Shown here one piece after another: positions 37,501 to 44,500 of a DNA stretch of 64,000 nt. Every line of letters begins with the position of its first letter. The first letter of the stretch is position 1. The translations under genes were made by a program, and so were the position numbers. A model generated the notes under the pieces. That model saw nothing but the letters and a program-made list of their open reading frames with translations, had not been told where the DNA came from and ran no database searches. Location of the stretch: NCBI GenBank assembly GCA_023630585.1, contig CM042566.1, forward strand, positions 2,098,254-2,162,253, in the 5' to 3' direction. This DNA is from Cranoglanis bouderius (taxonomy: Eukaryota > Chordata > Actinopteri > Siluriformes > Cranoglanididae).

Positions 37501-40500
37501 CCATCCTACAAATAAACTGCCGTCAATTCTCAAATTAAACACGCGACTTTAAGCATCGGCTTTGGTGGCCGAGGGGCTTGAAATCGTGTCAGCCAATTTA
37601 GGCAAATCCTCTTATCAAGCTGCAAACCACAAGTGGTCCTACAGAAGCACTCTCGCTCTCTACAGCCAATTACTGACGATTACACACTGAGCCCAAGAGT
37701 TTATCCCAAGGCCCAGTGTGATCCAACCATTAAACCCAGACACAAGGCCAGCTTTTCTTCGCATTTATTTCGTACTTTATTTCTTACCAATGCAAGGACA
37801 TCTGGGTCAGCTAATGGCTCTGGTTGCAGTCACTGAAGGATATCTGATCCAACTGGCAATGTGACACAAGCTTTTTTAGCCTCCTTTGGCTAATTTCATG
37901 CTTGTGTGCGATGTGTAATGGTGTGATGGGCAGATCTAGGCTTCGTGCATACACACATATGCTGATGATACAGTCAGTCAGTTTCGTATATAGAAGGGAA
38001 ATGAAGTGAAGCTGGTCAGAACAGGAAAAGTGGCAAAGCACTCAATCTGGATTAATTTGTTAAGTTTCACATTTGCTGACAATCTGAAAGCCCTGGACGG
38101 AAATTAAGCAGTTAATTTTAGTGTGTGTCTAAAATAAGTTAAGTTTAGTTGTGTCAGACTTCATGAAATCAGTCCATATGTTGTCAGTTTCATGCATAAT
38201 TTTATAATCATCAGCCTGATATTTTCAGACTAACTTCTTATAGAAAGATTTAGTTAATGTACTTGGCTATACAATGTATTGTCTTTCTCATTCAAACCCC
38301 CATTGTGACAGCCTGTGTTGTGCTGGTATAGGAAAATAATCAACAGTAGTGAGATGTGATGAAGGGCAGTTACTGTTATCATTCCAAAGTCGATTATTTT
38401 CCTGCAATAGCACGTCCCGGAGTGTTTTATTCCTCTTATTCCACAGCAATTTGCCAACGTTTATCCTTTTTATGTATTAAAGAAGGACACGCTGTACTTT
38501 TTATCCATTTATACTTACGTTTGATCTTGTGGAATGTCTATGAAACCGCAAAGGGTAAACTCCTCTGTCCTGAAGATGTTGGAAAGGTTACAGCTTTACA
38601 TCTGTCGGCTACAAAGCACTGACACTGGAGACTCCTTCCATACTGCAAATGTCGAATCAACTTATAGAAAGCTTCACCGTATCAGTGATTTTTAAAATCT
38701 GTTCACGTGGAGCGTCCGCTGTACAAGTCCCTGTGAATGAGCTGTGCAACAGTGCAACCATTAAAGTCTAGGATGAGAATGATATGTCTGGCATGTCTGT
38801 GTGTATTAATTGCAGACACTCTGAGGTAAAATATCCAGAGTATCGGAGCAGACAATCTTTAAACAGCCCGAGTCCCGGGGGAACCGAGATGGACCTGCTG
38901 GTGATGAGAGAACGGCCCCGGAAAGGCATCCGCAACAGCGGCTACGACGTGAGTAATGCTAATCAGTTCTGCACTGTCTGTTGGATGGTTTTGGTTCTTG
39001 TAAGGCGAGCTGCTATATTGGCATTTCAGTAAGAGCAGGTTATCATTCTACAGCTCGGACTATAAGATATATAGGAGAGGAGGGATTTTGGTATTTTCTA
39101 TCTATTTGATGGGAAAGTTACCAGTAGTGGGTTAAAAAAAAGAAATCTGTATAAACATAATCAGCATTGTTGTTTCAGATTATTGAGTTCAGGGAGCTGT
39201 CTGAGTACAGCCTGACCCTGAATCCACACTGAAAGCATCACGTAAAAATCACGCCAAGGCCTCAGTCAGTCCACACCAGACATGTCTGAGCCGCATTTCC
39301 GAACACGCTACGTGCAAGAGACAGAGCAACAGTGCGCTTTGATTTTGATTAAACTCGAGCGGGATTTACATTTCTGGTGGTTTTTTTTTTTTTTGAGCGA
39401 AAGATCTAGAGCTATCAGAATCCCCAGCTCACAACCACGCCCCCATCCCAACCATGCCCCTAAGGAAATCTGCCCCAGACATTTACATTTATGGCATTTG
39501 GCAGACGCCCTTATCCATTTATGTCATTTATACAACTGAGCAGTTGAGGGTTAAGGGCCTTGCTCAAAGGCCCAACAGTGGCAGCTTGGTAGTGCTGGGA
39601 TTTGAACTGACGACCTTCTCATCAGTTTTTTTTCACAACTTGCGATGCAATTTGAGTTTTTATGCTTTTCTTGCAGAAAACTGCTCGAATTGGCGGAATT
39701 GCAATTGCACGAAATTCTTTTGCAGTGATGTTTGTTGGTAAATGAGACCTGTATGAATGACGTTCGACACACGTGAATCGAAGAGCCCAAGTCTGCGGTA
39801 ATTTCTGTGATCCCAAAATGGTGCACGGCTACTTAAACATTTTTGACAAAATGTCCTGAAGAGGTCGCCAATACAATCGACTGGATGTAAAGCTCCCCCC
39901 TTAAAAAAAACACAAACAAACAAAAAAAAACAAGCAGCAGAAGAAAAGGAGATCACATTGGTAAGTCTCGTTTTTGCTCTCGAGTCTTCTAGACATCCGT
40001 AGCCAGCTGTAATCGAAAACATGACGTGAGACAATAGGATAATGGATAAGCGGTATATTTGTTTCCTCACGTTGATGTAAAATGAGTATCGTAGTGTACG
40101 ATATGCAGCTACAGATTGCACAATCATGACATCTTTGTAGATTGTAGATGATTTTTAAATAAATTGCACAGTGTACAGAAAGTGTGGTGGGAGGAAATGT
40201 CTACAGAAGACGCTAGTTGAGTGAAAAAAAACAGCTCTTACCCAGTATGTTGTTCTTGACGATCAGCCGTTATTGGTCATTGACAATGAGGGATTCTGGC
40301 ACTTTACTTACAGCTGTACAGAAACGCTTTTCCGAAGTGAACCAAAAGCCGCTCTTTTCCACTGCAACCCTACTCCATCCAAGCTAACTAATGTAGCTAG
40401 CTAATGCGCTTCATTTAAATAAACTTTTTTGCGAACTTTATGAAGAACATGTGTACACTTTTAACGGCCCCTGTTTAAACCAGAGAAACATAAATAGACA

Positions 40501-41477
40501 TAAATCTTCTACAAAGATAAAGTAATGATTGTGCAACCTGTAGCTGCAAAACAGTGTTTGTATGCTATGATACGCATTTGAAAACCAACATGAGGAAACA
40601 CGATAAACACAAATACACGCGGTTATTTTTAGGTGAACGTTTTTGTACTCACAGCTCCCAGATCGCTACGGACAAAACAGACTTAGGCTGCATCTGAATA
40701 TCCTTAGTACCCTACTATACATTAGGCGAAAAGCCGTATGTGTCCGAATTCTAAGTATCCTTAAAACAAGAGGCGAGAAATATAAATACCCAGATGACCT
40801 ACTGCTTCCTCTGAGATTCTGCAGTATGGAAGCAACGGACATTCAGTTTGTCGTGTTAGCGCCCTCTTCAGGACAGTTTGCCAAAGACATTTCAGTAATT
40901 AGTAAATGATACAGTATTTAGATTGGCTTTGCTTTGGGGAGTGTTTTCTTTTAGTGGGGGATTTGGTAGCTCTCAAACTAGGCTTGTTTAATTAATTATT
41001 AAACATTAAACACTTAATATCTCTCATAAACCTGATTACTGAATGCCGGAGAGAGAAAAAAAACATCTACTTGTACTTGGTCGGGAAAAAAAATGGCATC
41101 CCTAATTGAAACACTTAAAATGGAACTTAACGAGGTCTTGACGCGATGCGTCCGAAGTGAACTGGCTTTTAATCCTGCTTTATTTCAGTATTACCTTAAT
41201 TCGACTCAATAAAATGGCTGTCTTTTGTAACAGGACTCTTGTCACCCTTGTAATATTTGTGTCACTGGTGCAATAACCAGTAAAATACGCTGCAGCTGGA
41301 TCTCCTGATCAGAGTAAGAGAATCCATCTGAGATTACTGCAGAACCTCGAGTCAAGCACAACCTGATTTATGAGCCCCAGCGTGCGGTGCTCCCGATTTC
41401 CTGTGACACGAGAAAGAAGGAGAAAGGGAAGGGGAAAGATGGTGGAGTGAGGCAGATAAATGCAGAGAGAGATTTCA

Positions 41478-41529
<52 letters not shown>

Positions 41530-44500
41530 GCAGTATACTGCAGATGGGCTTCGTTTTTCATTACTGCACTAACTCAGCGTTTACGAGCTCAGCCCTGGCT
41601 ATTAATCAGAGGAGGCGGAGCCGGGGCAAGTGATAAATAAACACGAGTCTCTCAATGCTGCTTAAGCAACGGCAGCAAAATTCTCAGATCTCAAACATCA
41701 GCTCAGTGTGCATTCGTTAGGGCACGTTATTTTAAACACCGAGAGATTATTAATGAAAAGCATTTAATAATGAATGTCACTAGCAGTAGTGCAGATATTG
41801 TTAGTCCGGTCATGTTTGGCTGGTGTTTGTCTCCAAACCACATTAACAGGGTCAGTCACCAGCTTTAATGACTATTTTAGGAGAAAAGTAGTTATAATGA
41901 ATGCTTTCTGGCTGACATGAAAGTAGCTGAATCTGTTCTTGTTATGTACTGCGTGTTCGTATTGCTTATTTCTCAGACGGAGCCTGAAATCATCGAGGAG
42001 ACCGATGTGGATGGCTTGGCTGCTCGCCGTCACTACGGCTATGGGCGGCAGGCCAAAGGTCACTCGGAGACGTCCACACTGAGCTCACAGCCCTCCATAG
42101 ATGAAGTGCGTCAGCAGATGCATTTGCTGTTAGAAGAAGCCTTCAGCCTGGCTTCTGTAGGTCATACCTCATCCAGCAGAAGGCAGCACTACAACCAGCA
42201 GCACCAGGCGATTAGCCCTTACAGCCCCGGCCCTTCTATTCCCTACTCCGAGGGGCCAACTAGCGCTCCTGACACCATGAACCACGCCCAAGGTGGACTG
42301 CAGTGGGTACCAGCCTATGGCCATGACCTCTATCAGTGCAGCCTGAGCAAACCGGTAAGCTTTTAAATGACCTACAAGCTACATCCTGAGCTACCCAAGG
42401 CCTTTCAGATCAACGTAACCTATTTAGTGTACAGCATAACCAAAATGCTATCCAATACATCATAACCAAAGCCCCTCCCAACACATTACATCATAACCGA
42501 AACCTTTTTCAACACAGTTTAATCAAAACCCTAACCATTACATCGTAACCAAAACCCCTCCCATTATATTAAATCATAGCCCAAACCCTTACATACCCAT
42601 TATTATTATTTTTTTAGTTTTTATTTCACTGCAAGTTGTATACTGTATATAAATATGGCAAACAGAATCTTGAATCTAATACATTACATATTCACAATAA
42701 AACCTCCTAATACATTACATATTCATAATAAAACCTCCTAATACATCATCATAACCCCCCAATACATTGCATCATCACAAAACCCCTCCTAATACATCAT
42801 CCTAAACCCCCCCCAATACATAACATCATCACAAAAAACCCTCCTAATACATTAGATCATCACAAAAAAAAACAATACATTACATCATCACAAAAAAACC
42901 AAATACATTACATCATCACAATAAAACCCTCCTAAAACATCATCACAAAACCCTCCTAATACATTACATCATCACAAAAAACCCAATACATTACATCATC
43001 ACAATAAAACCCTCTTAATACATCATCACAAAACCCTCCTAATACATTACCATTACATCATCACAATAAAACCCTCCTAATACATCATCACAAAACCCCT
43101 CCTAATACATTACATCATTAACTAAGCCCTTCCCAATACATCATGTAGTACCCATTTGACTCCTAGTTTAAATGATGTGATTAATATCTAATCAGAATCC
43201 AAACCAGACACTAAGACACGTAAAATGACCAGGTGTAAACCGGGTCTCTGCTCAGCTTCCACACACAGATGTTCTTATATCAGCACTAGGCTGGTTTCAG
43301 CAAAGTGTTTGTTAGTTATCTGTATGTGTGTCTCTAGTGGTGCTGATGTTCATTGCACTGTTCAGACCTTCAGGTTCACTCAGCTGCCGGAGATGGTCAC
43401 GGACTCTCCTCCTCCAGTCCCTCCCAGAACAGGCCCAGCGCCCAGGAGCTCACTGCGGAGGTGCGAGAATCAAGTCCAATGCTAAACTCACAGACTGTCA
43501 GTGTGGATGTCTGGAAGCTCAAAGATTTCTGTTGCTTCTCTGCCATCTAGTGGTGAATACAAGTCGATGCATGTTCTAAATTTCCTCAGGTCTTCCTCGG
43601 ATCTCGGCCCAAAAACTCACAGCACTGAATCATCGCTGCCAGACATGCCGAGTCAGCAGGACAGCAACACATACGTGCCAATCAGCAGAGGGCCACTCCC
43701 ACCTGTCACCACTGAGCCTGTACCCAACCACTCAGGTGTGTGTGTGTGTGATGTACACACATGACCTGCCTGAATGCTAATGTTTTGGTATTCTTTACTA
43801 CACAAATCTGAAGTTTTCTCTCTTTATGTCCTCTTTATATCACATTCTTGTTTAAAAAAAAGTAACAGCATGATTAAACCACTTAAACAAACTTTAATGT
43901 CCTTAACATTCATTTAAGATTACTAAAATAAATTTGTAACATGAAATAATCTGGAATTACTAACAGTTGAGAAGATAAACTATGTTACTATATATGTAGT
44001 ATATAGTAATGTACATGAAATGTTATAACATTAATGCAAGCATTTTTTATAGATGATTATTATGGATAATAATAATAATAATAAAGCAATATATAAGTTT
44101 ATAAGTTATAAGTCTATACATTTTATGAAGTATTAAAGCCACTCCTAAGAGAGAATGCAGAAAGAAAATAGAAAAAAATAATACAAACAAAAATAAAGAA
44201 AAATAAAAATAGAGAGAAAATAGAAAATAAAATGGAAATAAAAATGACTGTGTGCATATCAAGCGAAACAGTAATGAAAATGTAGTACGTGGACACGTCA
44301 ACAAATCAAAAAAACAAAACATAATCTGACTAAAACAGAAATAAATACACATAAATATAATACAAATGTGCACGCACACATCAACATCTAAAACAAAACA
44401 ATCTGACAGCAAGACAGGGATGAATACATAGAAAGAACGAGAAATAAACAATACAACGGGGAGGAAAATTCTAGAATATGAAAGAACCTGAGTGGCAGAA

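Larger units (their letters stand above)
36160..38815. other. Intron w14-w15
   Basis: Holds a SINE (37131-37260), dispersed-family copy H (38310-38760), and about 37560-37880, a complex low-repeat stretch that could be conserved non-coding sequence. No exon is supported. Confidence 0.6.
38949..41976. other. Intron w15-w16
   Basis: Holds the possible terminal exon at 39180, a fish repeat (39477-39626), the foldback element (39826-40900) and a (CA)n run (41478-41527). The remainder is unique. Confidence 0.6.

Noticed and set aside
39660..40127. Minus-strand ORF of 155 codons
   Set aside because: It overlaps the arm of the foldback element and has no recognisable domain.
44047..44451. Minus-strand ORF of 134 codons, Phe-rich and hydrophobic
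   Set aside because: It comes from an A-rich low-complexity stretch; the apparent membrane character is compositional.
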